NCBI GenBank assembly: GCA_963717725.1
Contig: CAVQWS010000019.1
Location: forward strand, 124,001-188,000
Direction: 5' to 3'
DNA length: 64,000 nucleotides
From: AC-32 sp963717725
GTDB lineage: Bacteria; Actinomycetota; Thermoleophilia; Gaiellales; Gaiellaceae
The notes beneath the pieces are model-generated. The model was not told where the DNA came from, did no database searches, and saw only the letters and a list, made by a program, of their open reading frames with translations. The translations under genes were made by a program, and so were the position numbers. Shown here in pieces: positions 23,904-32,513 of this stretch; the first letter of the stretch is position 1, and every line of letters begins with the position of its first letter.

Positions 23904-25550
23904 ATGCAGATCGAGCTCGATGCCCGCGAGTTGCGCCCCGTCCTGGAGTTTGCCGAGGAGCTCGGGCTCGACGCCGAGGAGCTCCAGCCGTACGGCCGCT
24001 ACGCGGCGAAGATCGAGCTGACGGCGCTCGACCGGCTCGCGGACGCCCCCGCCGGGCGGCTCGTCTGCGTCACCTCGGTCACGCCCACGAAGGCCGGCGA
24101 GGGCAAGACCACGACCGCCATCTCCCTCGTCGACGGCCTCGGCCGGATCGGCGAGCGGCCGATGCTCGCGTTGCGCGAGCCGTCGCTCGGCCCGGTCTTC
24201 GGGATCAAGGGCGGCGGCACCGGCGGCGGGCGTGCCCAGCTCGCGCCGATGGAGCTGATCAACCTCCACTTCACGGGCGACATCCACGCGATCGGCGCGG
24301 CGAACAACCTGCTCGCGGCCGTCGTCGAGTCGCACCTGCTGCACGGCAACGAGCTCGGGCTGGACCCGCACTCGGTCACGTGGCGCCGCTGCCTCGACAT
24401 GGACGATCGCGCGCTGCGAAAGATCGTCGTCGGGCTCGGCGGCCGCGTAAACGGCGCGCCGCGGGAGACCGGCTTCGACATCACGGCAGCGTCCGAGGTG
24501 ATGGCGATCGTTGCGGTCGCGCGCGACCACGCCGACCTGCGCGCGCGGCTCGGAGCGATCACGGTCGGCACGACTTTCGGGGGCGAGCCGGTGACAGCCG
24601 AACAGCTCGGCTGCGCGGGCTCGCTGGCCGCGCTGCTCACGGAGACGCTCAAGCCGAACCTCGTCCAGACGCTCGAGGGACAGCCAGCGCTCGTCCACTG
24701 CGGCCCCTTCGCCAACATCGCGCACGGGAACAACTCGTTGCTGGCCGACCGGCTGGGGCTGAAGCTCGCCGACTACGTCGTCACCGAGAGCGGCTTCGGA
24801 GCGGAGATGGGGTTCGAGAAGTTCGTCGACATCGTCTGCCGGACCGGCGGGATCGCGCCGAGCGGCGTCGTGCTCGTGGCCACCGTCCAGGCGCTGAAGC
24901 ACCACGGCGGCGATCCCGACGGCGGCGTGCAGGCGCTCGAGCGCGGTGCGGCCAACCTGGCCGCGAACCTCGCGATCGTGCGTGAGGTCGGGCTCGAGCC
25001 GGTGGTCGCCGTGAACCGGCATCCGGATGACACGACCGCCGAGCTCCACGTGCTGCGCAGGCTCGCGGTCGAAGCCGGCGCGCTCGCCGTGGCGGTCAAC
25101 GACGGCTACCGCACCGGCGGCGAAGGCGCGGTCGAGCTGGCCGAGGCCGTCGCCGCCGCGACCGAGCATCCGCAGCCGGTCCGCTTCCTTTACGCGGACG
25201 AGGACCCGCTCGAGCGGAAACTCGAGCAGGTCGCGACGCGCGCCTACGGCGCCGCCGGGATCGAGCTCTCCACGATGGCTGCACGACAAGCCGAGGAACT
25301 CGAAGCTCGGGGCCTCGGCCGCCTGCCGGTCTGCATCGCCAAGACGCACCTCTCGCTCTCGCACGACCCGGCGCTCCTCAACGCTCCGCGCGGGTTCACA
25401 CTCCCGGTGCGCGAGCTCCGCGCCTACACCGGCGCCGGCTGGGTGGTCGCTCTCTGCGGGGAGATGCAGACGATGCCCGGCCTGCCCGCCGACCCGGCCG
25501 CGTCGCGGATCGACGTCGACGCCAGCGGCCGCATCCTCGGCCTGCGCTGA
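23904..25550 (+). CDS. fhs: Formate-tetrahydrofolate ligase
   Basis: The 548-residue protein has the P-loop TPTKAGEGKTTT and the family stretches REPSLGPVFGIKGG, HFTGDIHAI and ANIAHGNNS, and is full length. It makes 10-formyl-THF from formate and ATP, feeding purine and C1 metabolism or the methyl branch of the Wood-Ljungdahl pathway. No other Wood-Ljungdahl gene is in the window. The stop overlaps the next gene as TGATG. Confidence 0.95.
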   Translation: MQIELDARELRPVLEFAEELGLDAEELQPYGRYAAKIELTALDRLADAPAGRLVCVTSVTPTKAGEGKTTTAISLVDGLGRIGERPMLALREPSLGPVFGIKGGGTGGGRAQLAPMELINLHFTGDIHAIGAANNLLAAVVESHLLHGNELGLDPHSVTWRRCLDMDDRALRKIVVGLGGRVNGAPRETGFDITAASEVMAIVAVARDHADLRARLGAITVGTTFGGEPVTAEQLGCAGSLAALLTETLKPNLVQTLEGQPALVHCGPFANIAHGNNSLLADRLGLKLADYVVTESGFGAEMGFEKFVDIVCRTGGIAPSGVVLVATVQALKHHGGDPDGGVQALERGAANLAANLAIVREVGLEPVVAVNRHPDDTTAELHVLRRLAVEAGALAVAVNDGYRTGGEGAVELAEAVAAATEHPQPVRFLYADEDPLERKLEQVATRAYGAAGIELSTMAARQAEELEARGLGRLPVCIAKTHLSLSHDPALLNAPRGFTLPVRELRAYTGAGWVVALCGEMQTMPGLPADPAASRIDVDASGRILGLR

Positions 25551-26026
25551 TGCGTCCGTACCTGAGACGGCTCGGCTGGCGGCGCTTGCTGCTGCGCTCG
25601 GCACTGCTCCTCGTCGGGCTGTTCGCGCTCGCGCAGCTCGTGCCCTATGGGCGTTCGCACACCAACCCGCCTGTGCTGGAGGAGCCCAGGTGGGACTCAC
25701 CGCAGACCCGGGCCCTCGCGGTGCGCGCGTGCTTCGACTGCCACAGCAACGAGACGAAATGGCGTTGGTACTCGAACGTCGCCCCGGCCTCCTGGCTGGT
25801 CCAGCGGGATGTCGACTCGGGCCGGAGCACGCTCAACTTCTCCGAGTGGAACCGTCCGCAGGAGGGCGGCGACGCCGTCGAGGCTGTGCGCGGTGGCGGC
25901 ATGCCACCGTGGTACTACGTGATCTTGCACGCGAACGCGAAGCTCTCGGCAAGCGAGAAGGAGGCTCTCGCAAGCGGGCTGCAGGCGACGTTCGCCCAGT
26001 CGCCGCCCAAGGGCGGCGGCGGCTGA
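25550..26026 (+). CDS. Haem-binding-domain protein, membrane anchored
   Basis: The 158-residue protein has an N-terminal helix (about 13-31) and one c-type haem motif CFDCH, followed by SNETKWRWYSNVAPASWLVQRDV, shown here only by its key residues (a Trp-rich stretch). This layout matches the haem-binding domain family often linked to cytochromes and nitrite-type redox proteins. It starts on the last base of fhs, so it is translationally coupled. It likely faces outward and takes part in electron transfer. Confidence 0.85.
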   Translation: MRPYLRRLGWRRLLLRSALLLVGLFALAQLVPYGRSHTNPPVLEEPRWDSPQTRALAVRACFDCHSNETKWRWYSNVAPASWLVQRDVDSGRSTLNFSEWNRPQEGGDAVEAVRGGGMPPWYYVILHANAKLSASEKEALASGLQATFAQSPPKGGGG

Positions 26027-26068
26027 GTCTCGCTGCAGCAGGGTCACACCCTCGTTAGCCTCCCGCCC

Positions 26069-26227
26069 ATGATCGATCCCGAGCTGGCCGCCGTGCTCGG
26101 CGCCCTCGCCTTCGGCGTGCTGCTGACCTTGCCGGGCCTCCACCGGGCGGCGCGGCGGGCGGAGAACTTCTGCGCCGGCTGCGGCCGGCGGATCGTCCTC
26201 GGCCAGCGAACGTGCGACTGCGACTGA
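26069..26227 (+). CDS. Small membrane protein with a zinc-ribbon-like tail, 52 residues
   Basis: ATG 26069 begins a protein with one hydrophobic helix (about residues 6-24) and a cytoplasmic tail with CAGC and CDC cysteines, a minimal four-cysteine metal site. It overlaps the next gene by 16 bp. No ribosome-binding site is strong, so confidence rests on the Cys spacing and the tight packing with the next two genes. Confidence 0.6.
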   Translation: MIDPELAAVLGALAFGVLLTLPGLHRAARRAENFCAGCGRRIVLGQRTCDCD

Positions 26228-26406
26228 GCTTCGACGTCCCGAACCGGCGCGACCTGCGCGTGTTCGGAGGCTACTGCGTCGCGGCCGCCGTCTACATCGC
26301 GATCGGCGTGACCTGGATCGACTTCATGTTCTCGTTCTGGGTCGGCCTGGCCTACCTGGTCGTGGCCGCGTGGGCCGTGCCAACGATCGTCCGGCGGCTC
26401 GGTTGA
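26212..26406 (+). CDS. Two-helix membrane protein, 64 residues
   Basis: GTG 26212 begins a protein with two transmembrane helices (about 18-36 and 40-57) and basic termini. It overlaps both neighbours, the stop being shared with the next start as TTGA. No family was recognised. It is probably part of a three-gene unit with the flanking genes. Confidence 0.6.
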   Translation: MRLRLSFDVPNRRDLRVFGGYCVAAAVYIAIGVTWIDFMFSFWVGLAYLVVAAWAVPTIVRRLG

Positions 26407-27122
26407 GCTGGGCGGCGCACGACCTCGAGCCGTACGCGATCCAGAAGCACGCCGGGCTGAAGCTCGCCTTCGTGCCGCTCCTGATCGGCTCGTACTCGCC
26501 GGACATGATGACCAAGTGGTTCGTCTACGGGATCCACCTCGGCCCCTGGGACCTGAAGGCGAGCGACCCGGCCCAGTTCCACCGCGGCTGGCCGGGCTTC
26601 GGCTTCACGCACTCGTTCATCTACGGCGTCGCAGTCGGGCTGATCATCTGGAAGCTCTTCGGCTCGAAGCTCTGGGGCATCAGCTTCATCATCGGCCAGG
26701 CCGCGCATGCGCTCACCGACACGGGCGACACGGTCGGGACGATGCTGCTCTTCCCCTGGACGTTCCACTTCCATTTGGACGCCTGGGCGTACGCGGGCCA
26801 GACCGGCCGCATGACGGACGCCGCCGCGTACTTCAGCGGGCTCGGCTCCATGTGGGACCTGGTCTGGATCGTCTACGGCCTCTACTCCTGGCGCGTACTC
26901 ACAAGTGCGTACTTCGACGACTACATCTACCGGGCAGATGCCTTCTGGCCCTGGCTGAACCGGGCGATCCCGCGCGGCGCGCTGCTGACGTTCTACCGGG
27001 CGGCGTTCTTCTACGGCACCTCACGCTGGATCGCCTGGACGGTCTGGGCGCACGTGATCCACCACTACCCGTACGACCTCAGCTGGGGCGGGCCGCACTG
27101 GGTGCCCGCGGCGCATCCCTAA
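26403..27122 (+). CDS. Membrane-bound metal-dependent hydrolase family protein (YdjM/DUF457-like)
   Basis: The 239-residue protein starts at TTG 26403, overlapping the preceding stop. It has several helices and the conserved polar residues GSYSPDMMT, HRGWPGFGFTHS and HALTDTGDT, which match the YdjM-type family with presumed metal ligands in membrane loops. The biochemical activity of this family is not known. Its 3' end overlaps the ZIP gene convergently by 4 bp. Confidence 0.8.
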   Translation: MSWAAHDLEPYAIQKHAGLKLAFVPLLIGSYSPDMMTKWFVYGIHLGPWDLKASDPAQFHRGWPGFGFTHSFIYGVAVGLIIWKLFGSKLWGISFIIGQAAHALTDTGDTVGTMLLFPWTFHFHLDAWAYAGQTGRMTDAAAYFSGLGSMWDLVWIVYGLYSWRVLTSAYFDDYIYRADAFWPWLNRAIPRGALLTFYRAAFFYGTSRWIAWTVWAHVIHHYPYDLSWGGPHWVPAAHP

Positions 27123-27839
27123 CGCGACGCGACGGTGACGACGGCGTAGGTGACCGCGAAGCCCGCGAGGGTCAGGGCGACCCGCAGCGGCGAGGTGCGC
27201 GCGTGGGCCGCGGGGAGCAGGTCCGACGAGCCGACGTAGAGGAAGAAGCCCGCGTAGACGGCGAGCAGGTAGGCCAGGTTCCGGTTCGGAGATGCTGATC
27301 AGCGTGCCGACGATCGCGCCGAAGAACGGCGCCGCCGCGTCGGCCGCGAGCCAGCGCAGCGCCTTTTTCCGGTCGCCCTGCTGGCGCAGGACGAAGGTGA
27401 CGGTATTCAGCCCGTCGGCAAAGTCGTGGCTGATCACCGCGATGAAGACCAGCACGCCGGTGAGCGTGTCCACGCCGAAGGCGATGCCGATCCCGAGCCC
27501 GTCGATGAAGCTGTGGGCCGAGAGCGCGGCCGCGCCGAGAGTGCCCACTCGGTGATGGGCGCGCGCCTCGTCCGGGTCGTCGCGGTGGTGCAGCACGAGC
27601 GCGCGCTGGAAGAAGAAGAACGAGAGGAAGCCGGCCGCGACGAGCGTCGTCACCGTGCGCGAGTTGCCGATTCCGTCGATCGCCTCCGGGAGCACGTCGA
27701 AGAGCGCGACGGCGACGACGACCCCGCCGCTCAGCGCCATCACGGTCTCGAGGTGGCCCCGCAGCCGCAGCGCGGTCAGACCGCCGAGCAGTGTCGAGAC
27801 GACCGTCAGCAGCGAGAGCGGGATCGCGATCCAGCTCAC
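27119..27839 (-). CDS. ZIP-family metal transporter, frameshifted near the C-terminus
   Basis: From GTG 27839 the protein shows ZIP helices with the histidine-rich helix AALSAHSFIDGLGIG and HDFADGLNTV, the metal path of zinc/iron permeases. Translation shifts frame near 27287, after ISISEP; the other frame continues NLAYLLAVYAGFFLYVG and ends AVVTVASR. One extra G in CCGG explains the shift. The start overlaps the Fur-family gene as GTGA, so metal uptake and its regulator are coupled. Confidence 0.85.
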
Positions 27840-28192
27840 GCGCAGTTCTCGCACACGCCATAGAGGTCGGCTTCGTGATGTTGCACGACGAAGCCGTGAC
27901 GCTTCCGTACCTCCGTCACCGGCGGTGCAGCGCAGAGCTCGGTCTCCTCGACCGCCCCGCACGAGACGCAGACGAGATGGTGGTGATGACCGGGCTCGCA
28001 GGCGATGAAGCGCCCACGGTCGAGACGGCGGACGCGGCCGTCCGACTCGAGCAGCGCGAGCGTCCGGTAGACGGTCGCAAGGCCGACGGGGCCTGACTCG
28101 CGGGCCGCGGTCCAGAGCTGCTCGGCGGTGAAGGCGTGCTGCTGCTTCGAAACGAGCTCGGTCAGCAGCGTGCGCTGGCGTGTGTTCCTCAC
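27836..28192 (-). CDS. Fur-family metal-responsive repressor, probably Zur
   Basis: The 118-residue protein has the Fur winged helix (AEQLWTAARE, GLATVYRTLALLE) and the metal/dimer domain with CEPGHHHHLVCVSCG and C-terminal CENC. The two CxxC pairs make the structural zinc site. Being coupled to a ZIP transporter gene points to zinc (Zur) rather than iron, but this is context. A candidate box lies just upstream. The protein is slightly short at its N-terminus for the family. Confidence 0.9.
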   Translation of the reverse strand: MRNTRQRTLLTELVSKQQHAFTAEQLWTAARESGPVGLATVYRTLALLESDGRVRRLDRGRFIACEPGHHHHLVCVSCGAVEETELCAAPPVTEVRKRHGFVVQHHEADLYGVCENCA

Positions 28193-28205
28193 ACGCCAAG
28201 CTTAC

Positions 28206-28226
28206 TGAAAACGCCTCTCATTATCA
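28206..28226. promoter_or_regulatory. Imperfect Fur/Zur-box-like dyad
   Basis: TGAAAA (28206-28211) and TTATCA (28221-28226) form an imperfect inverted repeat in an AT-rich island, 14 bp upstream of the repressor start and upstream of the divergent NlpC/P60 gene. Zur and Fur boxes are AT-rich dyads with TGA/TCA ends. The 9-bp spacer is longer than in standard Zur boxes. Confidence 0.4.
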
Positions 28227-28271
28227 TTTACAGGCGTGTCGGGGCGACGTTCTCTGTGCAACCATCCGGCT

Positions 28272-29288
28272 GTGCACAGGCGGTTGCTCCTCTGGATGCT
28301 CACCGCCCTGGCAGCGGCCGTTCTCTTCGCCCCCGGAGCGCTCGGCGGCGTCGCCGAGATCCGCGACGCCCAGGGCCACCTGACGACGGACGCCGGCGCG
28401 GTCGGCACCTTCGCCTCGGCCCAGGACGGCGGCTGGGCGCTGCGCTTCGATTCGGCGACTCGAACGGCGCACGGCGTCTCGCTAACCGGCGTCTCGCTCG
28501 CGGGCGGCCTCGTCTACGCAGAGCGCGTCTACGTCCCCGCGCACGGCCTGCGCGGCGCGCGCGTCGTCGGCCTGACGGTGAACGGCAAGCCGGTGGCGGC
28601 GACCGCGAACTCGCTCGTCCCGCTCGGGCCGGCGAGCTACCTGGTCGTCCTGCAGGAGGCGGTCGTTCCCGGCGAGGGCAGCGGCATCGTCGGCCTGCGC
28701 CTGGTAGCCGGCGACTCGTCGCTCGGTCTCGACCCAGGCTCGCAGGTGCTCGTCGGGCTCGCACGGGCGGCGCTGCCGGCCAGGCACGAAGCGCATCGGT
28801 CTGCGCGGCTCTCGTGGCTCGCGCTCGGAGTGACCGGCCACGGTGCCGACACCGGGTTCGACGACCTCGCCCTGCCCGCGGCCCAGCTGCTCGACGTGCC
28901 GACGGACGGCTCGGTGGGCTCCCGCGCGGTGCGGATCGCGTTGCAGTACCTGGGCGTGCCGTACGTCTGGGGCGGGGCCGACCCGCTCACGGGCTTCGAC
29001 TGCTCGGGCCTGACGATGTACGCGTACGCGCAGCTCGGGATCCAGCTGACCCACTACACGGGCTCGCAGTTCTACGAGGGCACGCGCATCCCGCCGTGGG
29101 CGCTCCGGCCCGGCGACCTGGTCTTCTTCGAGCCGAGCTCCCGCGGCCCGCAGCACGAAGGGATGTACATCGGCGGCGGCCGCTTCGTCCAGGCCCCGCA
29201 CACGGGAGACGTCGTCAAGATCTCGTCGCTCTCGGAGCCCGGCTACGCCTTCGGGTTCGTCGGCGCCGTGCGGCCCTCCGGCGCGTGA
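28272..29288 (+). CDS. Secreted NlpC/P60 peptidoglycan hydrolase
   Basis: The protein has an N-terminal signal peptide (HRRLLLWMLTALAAAVLF), a beta-rich middle region and a C-terminal NlpC/P60 domain. The catalytic cysteine is in GFDCSGL and the histidine in APHTGDVV, after a GDLVFF motif. It likely cleaves D-gamma-glutamyl-diaminopimelate bonds in the wall. GTG 28272 is preferred because it gives a compact signal peptide; GTG 28236 would add 12 residues. The stop overlaps the next gene as GTGA. Confidence 0.85.
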   Translation: MHRRLLLWMLTALAAAVLFAPGALGGVAEIRDAQGHLTTDAGAVGTFASAQDGGWALRFDSATRTAHGVSLTGVSLAGGLVYAERVYVPAHGLRGARVVGLTVNGKPVAATANSLVPLGPASYLVVLQEAVVPGEGSGIVGLRLVAGDSSLGLDPGSQVLVGLARAALPARHEAHRSARLSWLALGVTGHGADTGFDDLALPAAQLLDVPTDGSVGSRAVRIALQYLGVPYVWGGADPLTGFDCSGLTMYAYAQLGIQLTHYTGSQFYEGTRIPPWALRPGDLVFFEPSSRGPQHEGMYIGGGRFVQAPHTGDVVKISSLSEPGYAFGFVGAVRPSGA

Positions 29289-29866
29289 CCGGCATGAGAG
29301 CGCGCACCTTCTGGTTCCTGACGCTGCCGGCACTGTTCGTGGCGGAGACGGCTGGCCACACGCTGGTGGCCGGCGCGATCGATCCGACGGACCCGCGTCA
29401 CCGTGTGCTCTCGAACGTCCTGGAGGACTTCGCCCTGCCGTTCGTCGCCTGCGTCGTGCTGCTCGCGGCCGCCATCCTCGGGCGGCGGGTGCTCGCGTCC
29501 TTCCGCGCCGAGGGGCCAGAGTCGCTGCCTGCCTGGCGGCTGGCCGCGCTGCCGGCGTTGGGATTCCTCTTCCAGGAGTACGCGGAGCAGCTCGTGCACG
29601 ACGGCCGGTTCGCCGCGCTGACGGCGCTGGAGCCGATGGTCCTGATCGGCGTCGCGCTCCAGCTGGCGTTGGGCTTGCCGGCGATCTGGCTCGCGCGCAC
29701 GCTCCTGCGGGCCGCCGAGCAGCTCGGCTACACGCTCGCAGGCCGCCGGCCGCGCTGGGCCCGACGAACGCATCGGCTCCGCGTCAGGCCCTTCCACGCG
29801 CCCGAGCCGCGACTCCCCGTCCTGGCCTCCCAGCAGGCCGGGCGCGCTCCTCCCGCCGTCGCCTGA
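29285..29866 (+). CDS. Integral membrane protein of unknown function
   Basis: About 193 residues with roughly four hydrophobic helices and a basic, proline-rich tail. It starts at GTG 29285 (coupled) or ATG 29294. A pair of His residues (AGHTLVAG, EQLVHDGRF) and EYAEQ lie near membrane borders, but no family was recognised. It is downstream of and coupled to the NlpC/P60 gene. Confidence 0.65.
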   Translation: MTGMRARTFWFLTLPALFVAETAGHTLVAGAIDPTDPRHRVLSNVLEDFALPFVACVVLLAAAILGRRVLASFRAEGPESLPAWRLAALPALGFLFQEYAEQLVHDGRFAALTALEPMVLIGVALQLALGLPAIWLARTLLRAAEQLGYTLAGRRPRWARRTHRLRVRPFHAPEPRLPVLASQQAGRAPPAVA

Positions 29867-29915
29867 CGGGCGGCCACCGCGCGTGGCCGCGGAGACGGCG
29901 AACGAAGGAGATCTC

Positions 29916-30170
29916 ATGGCATCACAACCGATCGAAACTCACGTGTCGCACGCGGAGCTCGACGCCCTCGCTGCGGCCCTGGCCGAGCGGATTCATCTGC
30001 AGAACGGCTCGCCCTGGATGAACACGGCCGAGGCCGCCGAGTACATGCGCGTCTCGGTCCGCTGGCTGCGGCAACACCTCTTCCAGGTGCCGCACAGCAA
30101 GGTCGAGGGCCGGTTGTTCTTCAGCCGCACCGAGCTGGACACCTGGCTGACCGCGAAGCGGCGCACCTAG
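29916..30170 (+). CDS. Excisionase-type helix-turn-helix protein
   Basis: The 84-residue protein has a MerR/excisionase-like winged helix: NTAEAAEYMRVSVRWLRQHL, then PHSKVEGRLFFSRTELDTWL. This fold is common in small DNA-binding and recombination-directionality factors. GAAGGAGA precedes the ATG at 29916. No integrase is adjacent, so a regulatory role is as likely as a recombination role. Confidence 0.75.
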   Translation: MASQPIETHVSHAELDALAAALAERIHLQNGSPWMNTAEAAEYMRVSVRWLRQHLFQVPHSKVEGRLFFSRTELDTWLTAKRRT

Positions 30171-30185
30171 GCCTATAGGGTCCCC

Positions 30186-30797
30186 GTGCACGTGGCCGGG
30201 CTCTACGTTGCGGGGACTGGATCGTTCGCACTCGAGGTGATCGAGTACGCCCGCGGGTCGGGCCACGAGGTGGTGGGACTGGTCGAGCTCGTCGACTCAA
30301 GCCGGATCGGCAGCCAGGTGCACGGCCTTCCCGTCGTGGGACTCGACGCGGAGGCGGGGACGGTGGTGCTCGGGCTCGGCGGCGACCGGCTCACGCTCTG
30401 GTCGCGTCTCGCGGAGCACGGCTGGCGGCCGGCCACGGTTGTCCATCCCTCGGCCCACGTGAGCCCGTCCGCGCAGCTCGGCGAGGGGTGCCTCGTCGCG
30501 CCGGGCGCCGTGATCGGCGCTGCGGCCGAGCTCGGGAGGCAGGCGATCGTGGCCCGCGGCGCGCTCGTCGGCCACCACGCGCGCCTCGGCGTAGGCGTGG
30601 TGCTCAACCCCGGCTCGAATGTCGGCGGCAACGCGCGCGTCGGGGACGGCGCGGTGCTCGGAATGGGCGCGATCGTCCTCAACGGGATCGAGGTCGGAGC
30701 CCAGGCGCTCGTCGCGGCCGGCGCGGTTGTGGTCCGGCCGGTGGAGCCGGCGACGCGCGTGCAGGGCGTGCCCGCACGCGTCTTCGTTCCTGCGTGA
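30186..30797 (+). CDS. NeuD/PglD-like hexapeptide acyltransferase
   Basis: The 203-residue protein has an N-terminal Rossmann-like half (GLYVAGTGSFALEVIEYA) and a left-handed beta-helix of hexapeptide repeats (about 90-185) ending with GVPARVF. This is the NeuD/PglD arrangement, which O- or N-acetylates nucleotide sugars or sialic-acid-like sugars. It is translationally coupled to the glycosyltransferase gene, so surface glycan modification is likely. Confidence 0.88.
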   Translation: MHVAGLYVAGTGSFALEVIEYARGSGHEVVGLVELVDSSRIGSQVHGLPVVGLDAEAGTVVLGLGGDRLTLWSRLAEHGWRPATVVHPSAHVSPSAQLGEGCLVAPGAVIGAAAELGRQAIVARGALVGHHARLGVGVVLNPGSNVGGNARVGDGAVLGMGAIVLNGIEVGAQALVAAGAVVVRPVEPATRVQGVPARVFVPA

Positions 30798-31656
30798 TCG
30801 GCCGCCGGCTCGCGCACGCGCTCGACCGGCGCTTGGAGTCGCTGCACCACCGCGTGGAGCAGCTGGCGGACGACGTCGAGCGACTCCACGAAGACGTGTC
30901 GGCCGTGGCCCGGCGGCTCGACGAGCAGCTGATGCCGACCCTGAGACTGCTGGCCGGGCGCGACGCCGAGAACAGGAAACTCCTCGCCGACGCACGCAGC
31001 GACCCGAGCTACGAGCTCGCGTACGAGGAGCCGGAGGCGCTCGTGACGGTGATCCTGCCGACCCACGGGCGCCCGGAGTTCCTGCGCTCGCGCTCGCTCC
31101 CTGCCGTGCTCTCGCAGACGTACTCGAAACTCGAGGTGCTCGTGATCGGCGACGGCCGGATCCAGCGGCCGAGGAGGTCGTGCGCGAGCTGGGCGACGAG
31201 CGCGTCCGCTGGACGAACACGTCACAGCGCTACGTCTACCCGGAACCGCACCGCCACTGGCTCGCCGCGTCGACGCTCACCCGCAACGAGGGCTACCGCC
31301 TTGCGAGCGGGCGCTGGCTGTTCGACTTCGACGACGACGACTCGCTACCGCCCGACGCGATCGAGCTCCTCCTCGACGCCGCGCTGAAGCGTCGCGCCGA
31401 AGCGGTGCAGGGCGTGATCATCGGCCACGAGGATGACGGCTCGACGAGCGAGATCCGAGGTGTGCTCCCGCACCAGCTGCCGCTGAAGGGAGCGCTCGTC
31501 CACGGGCACCTGCGCTTCTTCGAGCGCGAGCACGTCGCCTCCGCGCTTGCCGAGCCGGGCGACTGGTTCCGCGGCGAGCGCATGCTGCGAGCAGGCGTGC
31601 GGATCGAGCTGCTCGAGCGCGTCACGTACGACTACTACCCCTCGTCGCTTCGGTAG
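30794..31656 (+). CDS. Glycosyltransferase family 2 protein with coiled-coil N-terminus, frameshifted
   Basis: From GTG 30794 there is a helical coiled-coil-like segment (about 5-55), then the GT-A start LVTVILPTHGRPEFLRSRSL. Translation shifts frame near 31158 after VIGDG; the other frame continues DPAAEEVVRELGDERVRW and carries the DXD-like FDFDDDD motif. One missing base explains the shift. The likely role is sugar transfer to a surface glycan with the NeuD-like partner. Confidence 0.82.
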
Positions 31657-31657
31657 C

Positions 31658-32098
31658 TCAATCGACCAGCTCGATGCCCTCATGGGAGAGCTCCAGCGTC
31701 TCGATCGCCACTTCGTTGCCGAGGGCCCGCAGGTCGGGGCCCACCCACTTACTCGGCCAGGCCTCGCGGATCAGCCAATGCGCCACCTCGTTGCGTTGTT
31801 CGTCGAGGAGCGCGATATCGACGTTCCGGCGCATCACGTTTCCCTGCACGACCTCGTTCCACCATCTGAAGAGGGACGGTTCGCCCGCGAAGCCGCGGCG
31901 CAGGACGACCGGGCGGTACTCGACGCGGCCCGCGAGCAGACGCGGTCCCGTGCTCGTGTCAGCCCCTTCGCGGTACTCGATCACTTCGATCCGGCCTTCG
32001 GGGAGCTCGGCCTCGCTGAAGCCGGCCACCGGGAGGTTGTCGATCTCGACGCGAAAGTTGAAGTTCAGGTACGGATCGTTACGGTGCTGCTGGGGCAT
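31658..32098 (-). CDS. Phage-tail-tube-like protein (T4 gp19 family), orphan
   Basis: The 146-residue protein shows the tail-tube pattern: NFRVEIDNLPVAGFSEAELP at the start, IEVIEYREGAD, RRGFAGEPSLFRWWNEVV, NVDIALLDEQRNEV and a closing VAIETLELSHEGIELV. These proteins form tubes in phages and in extracellular contractile injection systems. No sheath, baseplate, or AAA ATPase gene is adjacent; the upstream neighbour is a GH3 hydrolase. It overlaps the preceding gene by 20 bp. Confidence 0.85.
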   Translation of the reverse strand: MPQQHRNDPYLNFNFRVEIDNLPVAGFSEAELPEGRIEVIEYREGADTSTGPRLLAGRVEYRPVVLRRGFAGEPSLFRWWNEVVQGNVMRRNVDIALLDEQRNEVAHWLIREAWPSKWVGPDLRALGNEVAIETLELSHEGIELVD

Positions 32099-32496
32099 CG
32101 CGGGGCACCTCCAAGTAGGGGAAGTCGCGGTAGGCGTCGAGGTCGTGGGCGACCGTGCGGGAGCGACGCTCGTCCTCGTCGGTGCGCCAGGCGATCCGAG
32201 CCTCGAGCGCGGTTGGCTCGTCGCGCGCAAAGAACAGCGCGGCGCGGTCGAGGAAGATCCGGATCCGCCGCCGCGGCCCGAGCAGCTCGAGCCGCCTGAA
32301 AGATCCGCAGCCGGTCGATTCGCTTCTCGCCGCCGAGACCGCGCAGCGGCCCGGCGAAGCGCACCCGCACCGAGTGCGCCGGCCGCGAGCCGATGTTCTC
32401 CAGCACGAGGAAGAGCAGGCCTTCCTCGAACTCGAGGTCGAGGATCACGTCGGCCTCGCGAGACGAGCGACGGTGCTCCGCGGCGGCTCCGGGCAC
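32079..32496 (-). CDS. Hypothetical protein, frameshifted
   Basis: From GTG 32496 the first frame reads VILDLEFEEGLLFLVLENIG, then RIDRLRIFQ. A one-base shift near 32297 leads to the frame RLELLGPRRRIRIFLDRAAL, ending YLEVPRDAPAAP just inside the tail-tube gene. The total would be about 139 residues. A beta-sandwich style (RVRFAGPL, LVLENIGSRPAH) is suggested, as in phage or surface accessory proteins, but no family was recognised. Its place between the GH3 gene and the tail-tube gene suggests a shared unit. Confidence 0.6.
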
Positions 32497-32513
32497 GTGT
32501 TGAGTCTCGACCT

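Noticed and set aside
22605..25700. A minus-strand open frame of about 1030 codons opposite malic enzyme and fhs
   Set aside because: It covers two recognised genes in the wrong frame or strand, with repetitive Arg/Ala composition.
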